A DNA stretch of 64,000 nt from Gelatoporia subvermispora B (lineage: Eukaryota > Basidiomycota > Agaricomycetes > Polyporales > Gelatoporiaceae), in NCBI GenBank assembly GCA_000320605.2, contig KB445812.1, forward strand, positions 403,660 to 467,659, written 5' to 3'. A program made the position numbers and the translations under genes. Below the pieces are notes generated by a model, which searched no databases, was not told the origin of the DNA, and saw only the letters and a list, made by a program, of their open reading frames with translations. Shown here one piece after another: positions 24,778-38,491 of this stretch (position 1 is its first letter; every line of letters begins with the position of its first letter).

Positions 24778-26871
24778 CCTGGTGTGGTGTGCGTTGAGAG
24801 ACGACTCGATCGATGAGGCGTCGATAGTCTTTACCTGAGCGTTTTTCGCTGCGGCTGTTGATATCCGATATCCTGAAGACGTGAGGCAGAGCGATGAAGA
24901 TGTGGCGTGTTCTCAAAGGGCCTGACACGGTGGGTGTAGTCCTGAAGCTTAAGAGCCCGGGTGAGAGCGTTGATATGATATAAACAGATTGCCTGCACAG
25001 GAGAATTTGAGTTTTGAGCCTGCGCGTGCGAACTCACCAAAAGGGTTATAAAGCCGATGGTCCGGACACATGCTAGGCTAGGGGGCCCCGGGCAAGGCAG
25101 GGAATATGGAAGCGACCAGCTTGGCACGGGTCACAGACTCACAGAGCAGACGTTAGAGCCCACTCCTGTCTGCCTCGTTGATAACCTCAGCGACGAGCAA
25201 AAAGCGAAGGCGGTTGCTCGACATGGGATCTAGGTCCCAGCTCTCGACTTGCAACTGGCATGCACGAAAAGCGGAAAGTCGGGCAATCACGTGCGTGAAG
25301 AGCGCCCCATGCCTTGAGCGCCAGTGTCGAGTGCCCCAACTTCGTTGCCAGAGGACTTGCTCACTGGATTAGCCGCCCTCCAATTCTTTCATGATGTATT
25401 ATCACTAGGGCGCGTTTGACTGCTCTGCGACACGCGCGGTTTATGAATCGAAGTGCTGTCAAGAACAGAACAGCGCTGACATTGGAAAATTTCCAGCAAC
25501 GCCAGCAGAGAAATTGGGTTCTGTTGGAAGCAGCATCTGTCGTTACGGCGAGTACATATCTTTCTTCGCATGGCTGCGTTAGAGCTTCACGCATGGAAAC
25601 TGTAGCGCTGAAGTGTGTAGCCCTTTTCGTGCTGAAGGGGAATCCCTAGACATGGCATCGTTGTAGAGCAGCAACATCTGTGACCGCGCGCGGTACTGTC
25701 GCATCTATTACTTGGGCCGAGTATTGAGGATTTGATCCAGTGGTCAATTCGTTGACCATTTGCTGATTAGGTACGGGGTATTCAGGCTCATTCTCAGCGG
25801 TCCTGGCCTGGCTACTGAATGGAGCTCAATGAATCGATCCGTTGGTTCCGCTTCGCTCCTGGTTCCGAGAATGAACATGACAACAAGGTGTGAGCCGAAG
25901 TCAACCTCGAAGTCAACCTCTAGATGCGTACCGTGCGTTATGCCGAAAGTCGTGATGTGGCAGAGAAAGGCAGTCTCTTGGCGGTGATGTGTGGGGGGCA
26001 GCTTGCTAGCAGTAATGCCTGCCCCGATGCATGTATCTCTAACTGTTCGACCCATTCAGCTATGTCCAGTACAGCATCCATCGAGACGTAGTAACGGCTC
26101 CAGAAATGTTGATGGAGCATACGTGAGGAGTCCCATACTATGCGCTCCCAATACTGGCTGATAGAGAGGGTCGAGCTAAATAAGTGCGTTCAACGGCTGA
26201 GTCGGCATCTGCTGAATCCTGTTTCGCGAACTCACCGATGGACCCAGGCCAGTGGTATACACCCCTCTCTGGGTTGTATAGGACGTTTCCCTGGCCTGGA
26301 CTCGGGAAGCCGTCACAGAAGCTCACGGAGTCTTTTTTAAAGTTCCGTGCGGCTCAATTTGGAAATGGTTCTTGATGCGGAAGCCGTGTGGGACCGAGCG
26401 CCACAATGGCAACTTGAGGTCGACCATGAGACCTCTGAGCCGGAAGGAGTAGGCAAAACATGAAGTAGTCTGGCCACGCGTTATGTGGATACCAGCGGCT
26501 CGGGTTGGTTTAGCTTGTCTTTGAGCTCCACAGAATATCAATCGATGTTTCAGGCAAGTTGACACAAATAGTGCGAGCAGCCCGACATGCCGAGCCAGCG
26601 TGGCTACTATCTGTCACTTGCGTTATCATGTATTTCTTCGTCTTCCTGCGTTCCTGCGGTCACGTCTATTTTTCCGCAGCTAGGGTCTTGGTGTCTATCC
26701 AGCCGAGGCGTTGTATCTGACGGATTGAACTGATCGGGGGGCAAGGATCAGATAGTAGCGCATCTACTACGCGCAAAATATCTTCATCATCAATTCCATC
26801 GACCTCTAGGCATCAATATCGGCCGTCATAACGAGAAGCGCGACTTGGTACCAGACACACATTGCGTGAAG
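24778..26871. other. Gene-poor stretch, nothing recognised
   Basis: Short open frames without motifs. A 13-bp tandem duplication (CGAAGTCAACCTC-like, near 25897-25922) is the only repeat noted. Confidence 0.45.
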
Positions 26872-28039
26872 ATGCCTCTGGTCTGGTATGTTACTGGTAC
26901 GCTACTATCCTGTTCCTATCAGATGCAACCGAGAGGGTACAGAAGAGGCTAAATACCTGACAGGGACCTCATCCGGCCTGGGTCGGGAGTTGGTACAGAT
27001 ACTCTCAGACCGGGGTGAGATGGTCATTGCAACGGCCAGGTCTCTTGAGAAGATACAAGATTCGTGGCACCGTAATCCCAGAATACGGTTGCAGCAACTG
27101 GACGTTACGGAAGGCGTAGCATCAATCAAGGCTAAGGTGGAGGAGGCCATGACGTTCTTTGGCCGCATCGATGTCCTCGTGAACAACGCTGGCACGGGAG
27201 TGGTTGGTTTGACTGAGGAGGGCGGGTACGTCCGTTGTCTCCATCATAGTCATGAGAGCTGCGGTTGCTCAAGACCACATACCGTTCTGCACAGGTCCGC
27301 TCTCGTTCGCGAACAGTTCGACGTGAATTTCTTTGGCCAAATTGACGTCACGCAAGCGGTTCTGCCGCACATGCGTGCAGAAAAATCGGGCACTATTGTC
27401 TTTCTCGGAAGTCGCTCTAGTTGGTCCCCTGAAAATATCGTGAGTATCAAATACCCAACAAGGGCATGATCTCATAATGAACTCATCGAGACAGGGTACA
27501 GGTGAGCATTGTCGAGTTGAATATTTCGAAGTCTTTGTCAACACGTTTACCACCCAGGGATCTACGGAGCATCCAAAGGAGCGTTGCGCAGTACGTCTCA
27601 CAATTGCCGATGGCTGAATTCACGCACAGACTGACCTTATGATGCACTGGCAGTTCTTGCTGAAAGTCTCGCACAAGAAGTCGCTCCGTTTGCAATCCGT
27701 GTCTTGATCGTTGAGCCCGCCTTGGTTCGAACGAACATCCTCGAGGGACCAGGCTGGAGAGGAACTCCCATTCCGGAATACGATGAAATTAAGAAGCCAT
27801 CGAATGGAAAGCCTCAGAAACCAGCGCTACCCAATGATCCGAAGAAAGTCATGGGCGCTGTCGTAGACGTCGTGACGGGAGAGGGCAAGGCTAAAGGAAG
27901 ACCCTGGCCGTTGTACTTGCCTCTTGGTCCTGAAACCGAGACAACAATTCGTAAGAAGTGCGCTACGATGATGGAAGTTGTTGAGGAGTGGAAAGACATC
28001 ACTCGAGATACTAGGTTGGAAGACAAGAACCTCAGTTGA
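26872..28039 (+). CDS. Short-chain dehydrogenase/reductase (classical SDR)
   Basis: Six exons (26872-26896, 26964-27225, 27295-27439, 27495-27501, 27558-27590, 27654-28039) join to 285 residues, normal for classical SDRs. These NAD(P)-dependent enzymes interconvert alcohols and ketones or aldehydes. Seen: nucleotide-binding TGTSSGLG (8-15), acidic D55 after beta-3, NNAG (82-85), catalytic Tyr149 and Lys153 in YGASK, and a proline after the catalytic region (IVEPALVRT). Exon 4 is a 7-nt micro-exon (GGTACAG) needed to join NI-GTG-IYGASK; without it the frame is lost. Neighbouring halogenase and OMT suggest a tailoring role. Substrate unknown. Confidence 0.9.
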
Positions 28040-29697
28040 CAAGGGACACAGCGATGTTATCGAGTGTACGCCATGCAGTCCTGTGAGCAGTATACTATAC
28101 TACCAGCGTCACCTGAGCATACACTTGAATATACATAGCTCTGTGTTGAATAGTTCAGGACGCGAACTGAGGAGGGAATCACATCGTCTGGCTCAGTCCC
28201 GAGGCTGGAGATCCGTGACCGATGCGTGAAACCAGATAAATCATACTGGCGGTGCTGAGCACTGCATGCTCATCGGTACACGTATCTACCATCATTGCAC
28301 GAGACAGACCCCATCTGCGCCAATATGATACTCTGAACTTGTCCCAGTATAACCTTGGTTGAACTCGCGGTGCTAAGTGTTGCGTGCAGTGTGTGATCGC
28401 GTGTGAAGCAATGAGACATCTGCTCCGAGAAGATGGGTAAAGTCGTGCGTTCGAATGCGGCCAATCACACTTGTTCTCGATCTAAGCAACGTTGAACATT
28501 CTGCGGGGAGCATTCCTGCCCCACGCTCTTCACCCGCATTGTCATATGACGCACTTCTCTCTCATTTGGGTGGTGCCCATATGACCTTGTCAGTGACAGC
28601 ACCTGGCAGATATATACCGCGTTGGCACCTCAGATTCTCTTCGGCATGTGATCCGCGTGTATGGCCTCAACGTTAGTTCAGAAAAGCCTTAATTTTCCGG
28701 ATAACAGCATCAGAAAATGTCATTTCCTCGTCTCGAGGCTCCACTACCTTTCGGATTAGATAGAACAGACGCCGGGAAGCCTCGAAAGGAAGCCTCGCGC
28801 TACAATGAACATCGTGACTGTGACGCGGTGTGTTGTACCTGGTGGATTCAAGAAGCTCACAGTCCTATGTCCTCGTTAATTGTGCACAGTGGGCTACTGA
28901 AGCCGAAGTCTTGCTACTGTGACATCTGCTCTCCACCTGGCTTCGTGTCTGCATATCCCAAATTTGGCCTTCAGGAAAATCAAACATTGCGAACATTGGG
29001 GGTAACTCCATGGTTCTCTCCATACTCCACCCGTGCGTGCTCTGCAACTTCCATACTGATCTTATTTCTGGCCTGTGTAGGTAGCTCGTTAATCGAGTCG
29101 TTATACAAACGGGATAGCAAGATGAAGGTCTCTCTGACTTGATCAATTTTGGCTTGCATTGAGTCAGACTAGTCGCCGTCGGTCACCCTCAAACTTTGTG
29201 GCGCGCCTATAGCCCTCAGGTGTGATGGTTTATGCTATTTTAAGGAGCATCTGGTACCCTTGCTTATTCCGACACAACCATATCCAGCCAGTTCATCCGT
29301 ATCAGTCGGTGATTGTTGCGCTGGTCAGCTGGACTTCGTCTTATCTACCTCACTTCCGTTACATTGACCACGAGCTCGCTCATCATGCATCAAGAACGAC
29401 GATAAGCTGAACTCTGCCACAACGGTCCGCATACGATGGCGCATTTCGACGACGAAGATAAGCGGTACTTGAATATCAGAATATCAGAAACACTGGCACT
29501 GACGGTCTGATGGAATGAGTGTAACATGTCAACATATCGTAAGTTCAGATGATTTCAGGAGATACATAGGTACTCAACTCTGTTGCACCTAAAATGTTCG
29601 TGTGGCATGTGCTTGTGTAAGTATATATATGTGTGTGTGTGCACATATCATGCGCAGTTCGTGCATCGTTTGATCCAGAAAGATAAGTGGTGCTCTC
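28040..29697. other. Intergenic, nothing recognised
   Basis: No gene recognised. A short (TG)n run around 29631-29642 lies just upstream of the halogenase. Confidence 0.45.
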
Positions 29698-31880
<2,183 letters not shown>

Positions 31881-32389
31881 AATGCTGCAGCGTGGTCGAT
31901 CTCTTACTCCCAAATTGATCGTCTATCGCTGATCATTTCTCTGTTACTGGGAAATTTCTCGAACAGTCATCTCTGCGCCCAGATACCTCAGATTCGTGAT
32001 GTCATCTATCTGGATTTTGTGCGAATGGCTACGCTTTGTGGCCACATACACTAGATGAACTGGACGGGTTGCACGCTTCTCTAAGGTTGCTCATGACGAA
32101 AAGGTTCGCCTATTCCTATGGCATCTCACCTCCAAGACGTTGCATAGTGACTGACATAGTGTAGACTGAGGTGTTACCACTAAGTCTGGTGATCGAGCGC
32201 ACGAGTTGCTGGAACGACGATAGGCAACTGCAACATTGATGAAGCTGTGCGAAGGGAACCAGGGCAAGTCAATGTCTGAGAAAACGAGGAGACGTGAAGA
32301 AACCGAAGTCTGCTACAGTCGGAGGCGAGCGACTTGCAATGCTAGTGCATCCGAGTCATGGAATGCCATCGGTTCAGTCGCTGAGTCAC
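31881..32389. other. Intergenic, nothing recognised
   Basis: 3' flank of the halogenase. No feature seen before the promoter remnant of the INCENP pseudogene. Confidence 0.4.
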
Positions 32390-33260
32390 TCACGTGATGG
32401 ACGCGCACGACGCGAGGTGAAACTGTTTCAGTCCCCTCACCACCTTGCCGCTCCCGAGACTTGTGACTGTCTACTTCTTGCCCACTCTACTATCTCCTAC
32501 TGTTTAGCCTGTATGACTACTCTAATCGACCAAGATGGATAAATCCAGCCCGCGGGACGCGCGTGTTATTGCTCAGTACAACAAGATATGCTTCCCGGTC
32601 GCCATTCATAGTACAGTGTGTACGAGTTGTGCACGAAGTTTTGGATAGTATTGCTTGATCCAACTCAGAGTCCTTGGTACGTTCTCTACATGCTCGACTC
32701 GCCTCTAAATGATCGCCAACCGCGCCTGCCATAATCAAACCTAAGACCTCCTAAGCCAGTGTTCATAATCACTGCCCCTGCTTCCACACCGGCCCAGACA
32801 AGCTATCCGCGAGTTCTTGGGACAGCATATGGCGTAGCCTCTCGTTCGGCTTGCGTTGCCATGATGCCGAAGCGGTGCACCCACTCAGCCAAGCTCACAG
32901 CCTCAGTCGAACCGTGCGAGAAGCCATGGTCGAAAATCCAACGTGTCAACAACCTTCCCGTCCAATCCGAGCTTGGATTCTTTGGTCAAGCTTTCAGGCT
33001 TATCGATGGTATCTTAAAAGTGCAAGCCTGAGCTGGTCAAGAGATTCTAAGTGGCGGTTGCTGTGTAGACAAAAAGGTGGTATATGGAACCATGCGCCCG
33101 TGACTACAGGCATTGATGCGCGCGTGGCAGCAACAACCAGAGCTTGGGAAGAAGGCAGCGCGACTCAAGTCCACGAAGACCTGCCGTCGACTCGCAATGC
33201 GGAGAAAGACGTGTCCTGGAGGAGTAGCGCATGGCTGGTTACCTTTCTTGCGCACTAACA
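32390..33260 (+). pseudogene. Decayed, internally deleted duplicate of the INCENP gene with its promoter
   Basis: Blocks match the gene at 6.7-11.3 kb in the same order. TCACGTGA (32390-32397) and a pyrimidine tract lead to an ATG (32535) in MDKSSPRDARVIAQYNKICF, versus MDVSNPGDAGVIAWCNKMRF in the parent. A block near 32760-32830 matches the Pro-rich APAPAQTSRPPAP region. A block near 32940-33000 matches exon 4 (CAACGTGTCAACAACCTTCC; GGATTCTTTGGTCAAGCTT). A block near 33120-33210 matches the exon 5 coiled coil (AAGGCAGCGCGACTCAAG). The 2.7-kb central exon is mostly missing, frames are broken, and the IN-box was not found. Introns appear retained in position, suggesting DNA-level rather than RNA-mediated duplication. 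Confidence 0.8.
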
Positions 33261-33497
33261 CTATTTGCACATTTCTGCGCTCATACTACAGGGACGGATT
33301 GGCTTGATCCGCTACACGTCCATAGTGTGCAAATGTGTACTTGAGACCTTGGCCCAGTTTGGGTTGGCTATGAAAGCTTCCCTTCTGGTGCAGGATACAG
33401 GCTGCGCAATGTCATATTCCTTTGCCAATAACTACCGCCGGTGGGGTCGCCTCACGATTCGTTCTACTTAGACTTACTGGCTGCACGGCACCCGCGG

Positions 33498-34631
33498 ATG
33501 GCACTGTCTCTGGTAGCAGCGCGTATACTCTCGCTTTTGTTCACCAGCATCTGCGCGGGCTTACACCTTGCGACGTTTGGAGGGATACCCTGGACCCTTC
33601 TGTATGCGGATCCGGCGCGCGGACAGGCGACGAGGTAGCTAGTGGTTGCATCCGTTTGTATGGGTATAATTGGTGTTCTTGACGTGTCGGTGGATGCTGC
33701 ATTGTACGTGCGAGTCTGGACAACAAGGGAGGTGTCTCTCTTCACAGATGTCTCTTTTTGGATGAATAGAATTAGTCTCGTGCCTGTCGAAATCCACGTA
33801 TTCACAGAGTCGAATGCAGGATGCAGACCGGTGTATACAGATTCTGATTGGAGTTGCGATTATGGTTCGTTTCATTCGTTCATGATCCTTTTGCTTTGTA
33901 CCGATGACATAGTTCTAGATAAGTCGGTGCTGGCTTGTATACGAGCGAGATTGGCTCGCCGTTACCTTATCAACTGTGATCTGGTTCGCAACCTTGCTCG
34001 TCTCGGCAGCATCCTCTTCAACGCACGGACCGCAGCTATTAATCCTACGAGTGGAGTCAACGCAACATCTCTGAACCCCCTCACAATGACCCTACCCTCA
34101 TGGCACTCATGGCAACCTTGAATGCCATCACCACAGGTGCGTCCGTCACAAAGTGATGCTGGTATTGACGGTGATAAATAAAATCAATACAGGGTCTTTC
34201 GAAAATGGAGGGTGTCGCAGCAGAGTCGTGCATTTGTGCTCCCGTATATCATGCGCCTTTTCACGGAAGCCAGGGCCCTATGCACCCTCACGGCCATTAC
34301 ACTGGGATTGCGAAGAGCTCAGCGGTATACACCACAAAAAATTGTGTACGTCTACATGACCCACAACTTGCCGTAGTATTGTCTCTCATCGACGGCCTGC
34401 GCAACCGTGCAGCTTGTGCAAATTACAGGCATTACATTCAACGTCCTTATCATTTGCTTTGAACAGACTCTCGTGAGGGACAAGATCAAGAACTCAGAAG
34501 CGGAAGTTCGAATAAAGGCCTCCTATTCTGTCTCACGCACATTCGCATTGTCTTCGCCACCAGCTAAGATACTTCAAGTACCATCTGTTCATGAAGATCC
34601 CTGGTCTGGACCTCGATCCGCAGGAGATTGA
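33498..34631 (+). pseudogene. Multi-pass fungal membrane protein, premature stop
   Basis: N-terminal MALSLVAARILSLLFTSICA, then after one in-frame TAG (33636-33638) the same frame resumes with LVVASVCMGIIGVLDVSVD and FTDVSFWMN. Later pieces include LMALMATLNAITT (about 34098-34135) and QLVQITGITFNVLIICFE (about 34407-34460) with a hydrophilic tail ending at 34631. This order fits an abundant, uncharacterised basidiomycete family of about 300-residue multi-pass membrane proteins. The stop and a poorly preserved centre indicate a pseudogene. I give no function. Confidence 0.6.
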
Positions 34632-35289
34632 TCGGAGGTCTCCGTTGCAAATGTGATGCAATAACAGCGGATATGTTCCCCATGCATGTTAGGTCATACT
34701 TGGTACATAGTCAAGCGCAGGGAATGTATCATACGCTCGAGAGCTATATCCCAGTGGTGGCCTTCATCTATCGCGGACCACGACTGGCACCGCCAATAGC
34801 GAACCTCCTGCCGTCGATCAACTTGTATCATACCCGGCCGTCCCGTCCAGTTATACATATGTGTCCTGAGGCTACATACTCATACGTTGGTCGAATGGAT
34901 CATCGTCATGATCCTGATAAGAGCTCTGATGGAAGGCAGAGCATTGCATTTGCCAGACATCGTTCGTTCAACATGTCCGCTCAACTGCACCCGAATGTTC
35001 ACTATACGCCGACAACCGCGCCTCTCCTGCAACGTATATAAGCCATTGCTGCGATTTCACTACCCCGCTCTCAATGAACCTAACTATCTACTGTATGCCT
35101 TCAGACTGACTACATACGTGTCTCGAGTCAGGGAGAATACAGTTTAAAACCTCTTTGCGTATCACTGCGACCTTCAGGCTTCGACCGATGACTAGTGAAT
35201 TTGTGGTGCGACCTGCACTGTGCATATACGGAGATCACATGTATGATAGTGTGAGCCTCGTAGGGCATAATGAAGTGAGTACTGTACAG
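34632..35289. other. Intergenic, nothing recognised
   Basis: Open frames here lack recognisable motifs. Confidence 0.4.
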
Positions 35290-36580
35290 CCGCTTTGTTA
35301 CACGTTATGAACCTCATAATTCCCTGGGCGTTGTTTATCACCCAATTGTCATCGGGACAGTATATCTTCTGCATCACACTGTCGTTGATGCCTCCTATTG
35401 ACAAGGCGGAGTCAAGGAGACTAAACACACTTTCAGAACTGATTCTTGTCTTTGGTTCATGGTTGAAATTGCCAGATTCTCTAAACCCACCGTAATATTC
35501 CTGGCGTGGTGGAATCGGACAGGCTTTGCCGCACAAAGGATCATCTCTTTGCTTGACCGAACCGGTTACCAACTCAGTATGCCACTTGCCCGTTTACTCG
35601 GCCGTGCTCTTCATAAACGCAGGCCCCAGGGCTACTTCGCTGATCCTGCTACGGCGCCCCGGGACAAGTCAGGATCCCGGCATATCCTCTCAGATGTTGA
35701 ATCCTGGAAACCCCGAAACAGGCGTTTTTGTCCGCACAATAAGCGCCTATACATGACCATATATGGATTAACGCCCAAAGATTGAGGCACAATGTCTCCG
35801 AAAACGGTGATATATTGGCAAATATGTACGATTTTGACCTACATAGAGTTCCAATATTCTTGTCCGCACACGGATCTAACCTCGTTGTGGATATGCCGGG
35901 GTCCTGACAAGTCTTACTTTTGAGTTGCTGCCGGCCCTAAACGTCGTCTGATCGCCACAGGATCCTTTACTTGAGTTTGCCATCCATTATACACTGCTGG
36001 CATTATAAAGGCGGCGCGTATGGCTCTCTGTCTTGTTCTCTGTGGGGCCGTATAGGCCCCGGGCAACTCCCCTACATGTTTATGTCTCTGGATCCCCCAA
36101 TTTTGGGGTAAAATATGCTACGTTTTGGGCCACATTTATGCTATCTGCGAAAGGAATAGGTCACGTGTTTGGTCAATATTGCACCAAGTTCTGCCATTTT
36201 CGCCACATTTTCGCAGCCTGCGGCGCATAAGGAGGCACGACCGCGTCTGCATCTTGCATTGCGAACGGTTCCGCCAACCTTTTGTGCTTGCGACGAGATG
36301 TTATGATACTCTGTGACCCTCTCGAGTCTCGGGCCAGACCTCGGCACTTCCGTTGTAAAATATGCTATCTGGTCTAAGAATATGGGCGCTAGAGGCCCTC
36401 CCGGGGCCTAAAATATGCTATCTGATAAAGGAAAATCGCCCAATTTTGGCCTCAGAAAGATGCTATTTGGCATAAACATCTGGGGGAGTTGCCCGGGGTC
36501 TGGCCGTATCTAGGAGAGCGAGGCCTTAGGAACGAGTTGTATAGGGAAGATTGCATGGGTATCACAAAGAATCATCTCTG
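35290..36580 (+). pseudogene. Decayed ICMT-like methyltransferase copy, split by a small transposon
   Basis: Pieces align in order with the intact copies at 11.9 and 24 kb. SSGQYIFCITLSLMPPIDK (35343-35405) corresponds to SSGQHIFHVALSTVPPIVK, RLLGRALHKR (about 35590) to the FLLGWAL region, and GPKRRLIATGSF-stop-VCHPLYTAGI (35934-36008) to RPKHRLITTGPYAWVRHPSYTAGI. Stops and shifts make it non-functional. Homology stops at 36045, where a 448-bp element sits, and resumes at 36510 (CTAGGAGAGCGAGGCCTTAG, parallel to the GVLGTRWGS-coding part of copy 1). Confidence 0.75.
36054..36501. mobile_element. Non-autonomous TIR element (hAT-like MITE), 448 bp
   Basis: Ends are inverted repeats: left AGGCCCCGGGCAACTCCCCT, right (complement) AGACCCCGGGCAACTCCCCC, continuing imperfectly to about 38 bp (both then read ATGTTTATG). 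The element is flanked by the 8-bp direct repeat GGCCGTAT (36046-36053 and 36502-36509). Inside, the motif TAAAATATGCTA recurs in both halves. No transposase is encoded. An 8-bp duplication is characteristic of the hAT superfamily; the assignment is inferred. Confidence 0.85.
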
Positions 36581-36584
36581 CTTT

Positions 36585-36810
36585 TCTGGACCGCTGGACA
36601 GAATGGAGTGCAACTCAGTACGTCCCCCGTCTTTTTACTACGCTGGGTCGTGTCCATTACTCGCAGTCTACTTTACATGCCCTGCGACCGTGCCCTTGGA
36701 ACCTGACCATCGCTTGATTACCACAGGACTTTACGCATGGATCTATTAATCAACACCTGGATGACCGAGACGGCTGGTATTGCCACCTGATTCTCCTAAA
36801 CAACATCTGT
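36585..36810 (+). pseudogene. Second decayed ICMT-like fragment
   Basis: Begins with CTGGACCGCTGGACAGAATG, parallel to the SWTAEQNAV-coding stretch of copy 2. It continues to DHRLITTGLYAWIY (36702-36746), matching HRLITTGPYAWVRHPSY, and then WMTETAGIA. It is 5' truncated and interrupted by stops. It lies immediately after the other decayed copy, so the two form a head-to-tail pair of remnants. Confidence 0.7.
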
Positions 36811-38491
36811 CACATGTACTCCCTCCAGATGGCAGATAAGCCAAAGACACCAGCGGGCGAGATAACAGGAGGCCGAGGGTGAGAGTTACAGAGCATGAAC
36901 TCAACTTGACAGGGGCAACATTACTGAAATGGATGCGGCGCAGTGTGGGCAGGTGTGATACCTTCGATATATACTTCTTTGTTACTGTGGGCACTTGGGA
37001 ATCATCCAGTCTAAGCGTGAACTGCGTGGCAAATGTCGTCAATTCCGAATGATGAATGGCTGATTGATGCGGATAACACGGCACATGGGGATCCGGTCAA
37101 GACTGTGCTGCAGAAATGGGGTGCTAGGAGCTTTCCACTCCTCTCAGGCTCTCCCTGCGCCGAGAGCATCGTAATGTGTGCTTCTGCGATGTGTCATGCG
37201 AGTTGGTGACATGTACATGTGCAGCACCATGCTACACGCGCTGTGCGTGCCGCACCGCCTCCGAGATTTGTCCCACAATGCACCCTGTGCCCTGTATGAG
37301 TATATTTGGCATCGTAGATGTCAATTCGGAACGCAACGGAGCGATTCCGGGAAATGCAGAACCCGAGATGACCGGATGTGTAGTATGTATTTGGAAGGGA
37401 ATGCGCTGCAGATTTATGCGCGAATGATGCAGTACTTCGTTTATCTCCCTGCATAAATCAGAGGAAATGATTTTCGGAATGCCCACATCCAGCCACATCC
37501 TCATTCTGAGTCGTTCATGGTTGGACCTCCGCCTATCTCCTCAGGGAGGAAATCCAGATTGTCCGGCGACTAGAATGATAGCCGTTGCCCTCGGTTTCCA
37601 TTGGCGCTCACTGGCGCAACGTGGATGTGAACCTTCGTCCTCAGCTGGGCACTGGAGTCTGGAGCTTTCCAGGCGACGTTCAGGCGCTCATACGATACCC
37701 ACACATCAGACCAGTGCTGTGACCATCTTCTCTTCTTGATGTTGCATGCAGGATGTGTGCACATGGGTGCATGAAGGTTGGACCACAATATGCGACAGAT
37801 GAGGGAGGTAGAGCCGTCGTGGCACCTCCATGATCCGATGGCTCCCGCCGGACGTCTATGCGACAGACCTTAGTTGGACAGGTGTACAGGTGCCCTTGTC
37901 GTTCTCTGCTTCGGATACCGATGGCCAATATTAGTGTGGCCGTGACACATCATGGACGATTCTGGACATCCGTGCCTCGCTTTCTGATCCATCTGGCACT
38001 CCCCAGGCCTCTGGTTTGGAACAGCCGGGAATAAGTAGTACCTAAATGCGTAAAGCACCATGTAAAGGCCGATCTTCAATTGCCTCGGCGGCGTTGGCCG
38101 TCTTCAATCATGCTGCAGCATCACGCATCTATGCATCAAAGGTGGCGTCCTCCCGCGCGCAGCATCGTGGCTACCGTTGACCGTCCCTTTTCCCATCTGA
38201 AGCCTTTCCTCGGGCTGCGTCAGGCATGATCAACGTCTCCTATTACGTGCCATTTACTTGTCACACCTGTGAACGGCGTGACCTTGTCATCTTCTAGGGA
38301 AGACGTGCATCCTTCAGTGCGTAAGTACTCTCGGCGTTTACTCACGGCACATGTCTGACTATCAACCGGTTGTACAGATTGAATCCAACTAGTCATAAGC
38401 TGTAAAAAATCTTCTCCTCACTCGACCCACGCACGAGTCACTTGTGTTAGATTGTCCCCTGAAGAGTCGAACACAGTATCATCCTTCTGAG
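36811..38491. other. Gene-poor stretch, nothing recognised
   Basis: Short open frames on both strands, one cysteine-rich (37176-37427, plus) but without a family pattern. Promoter of the P450 is presumably in the last few hundred bases. Confidence 0.4.

Noticed and set aside
28440..28475. GTTCGAAT resembling a tRNA T-loop
   Set aside because: No matching acceptor stem, anticodon arm or D-loop around it. No tRNA gene was recognised anywhere in the window.
37176..37427. Cysteine-rich 83-codon frame
   Set aside because: No signal peptide or cysteine spacing of a known family, and overlapping frames are equally open.
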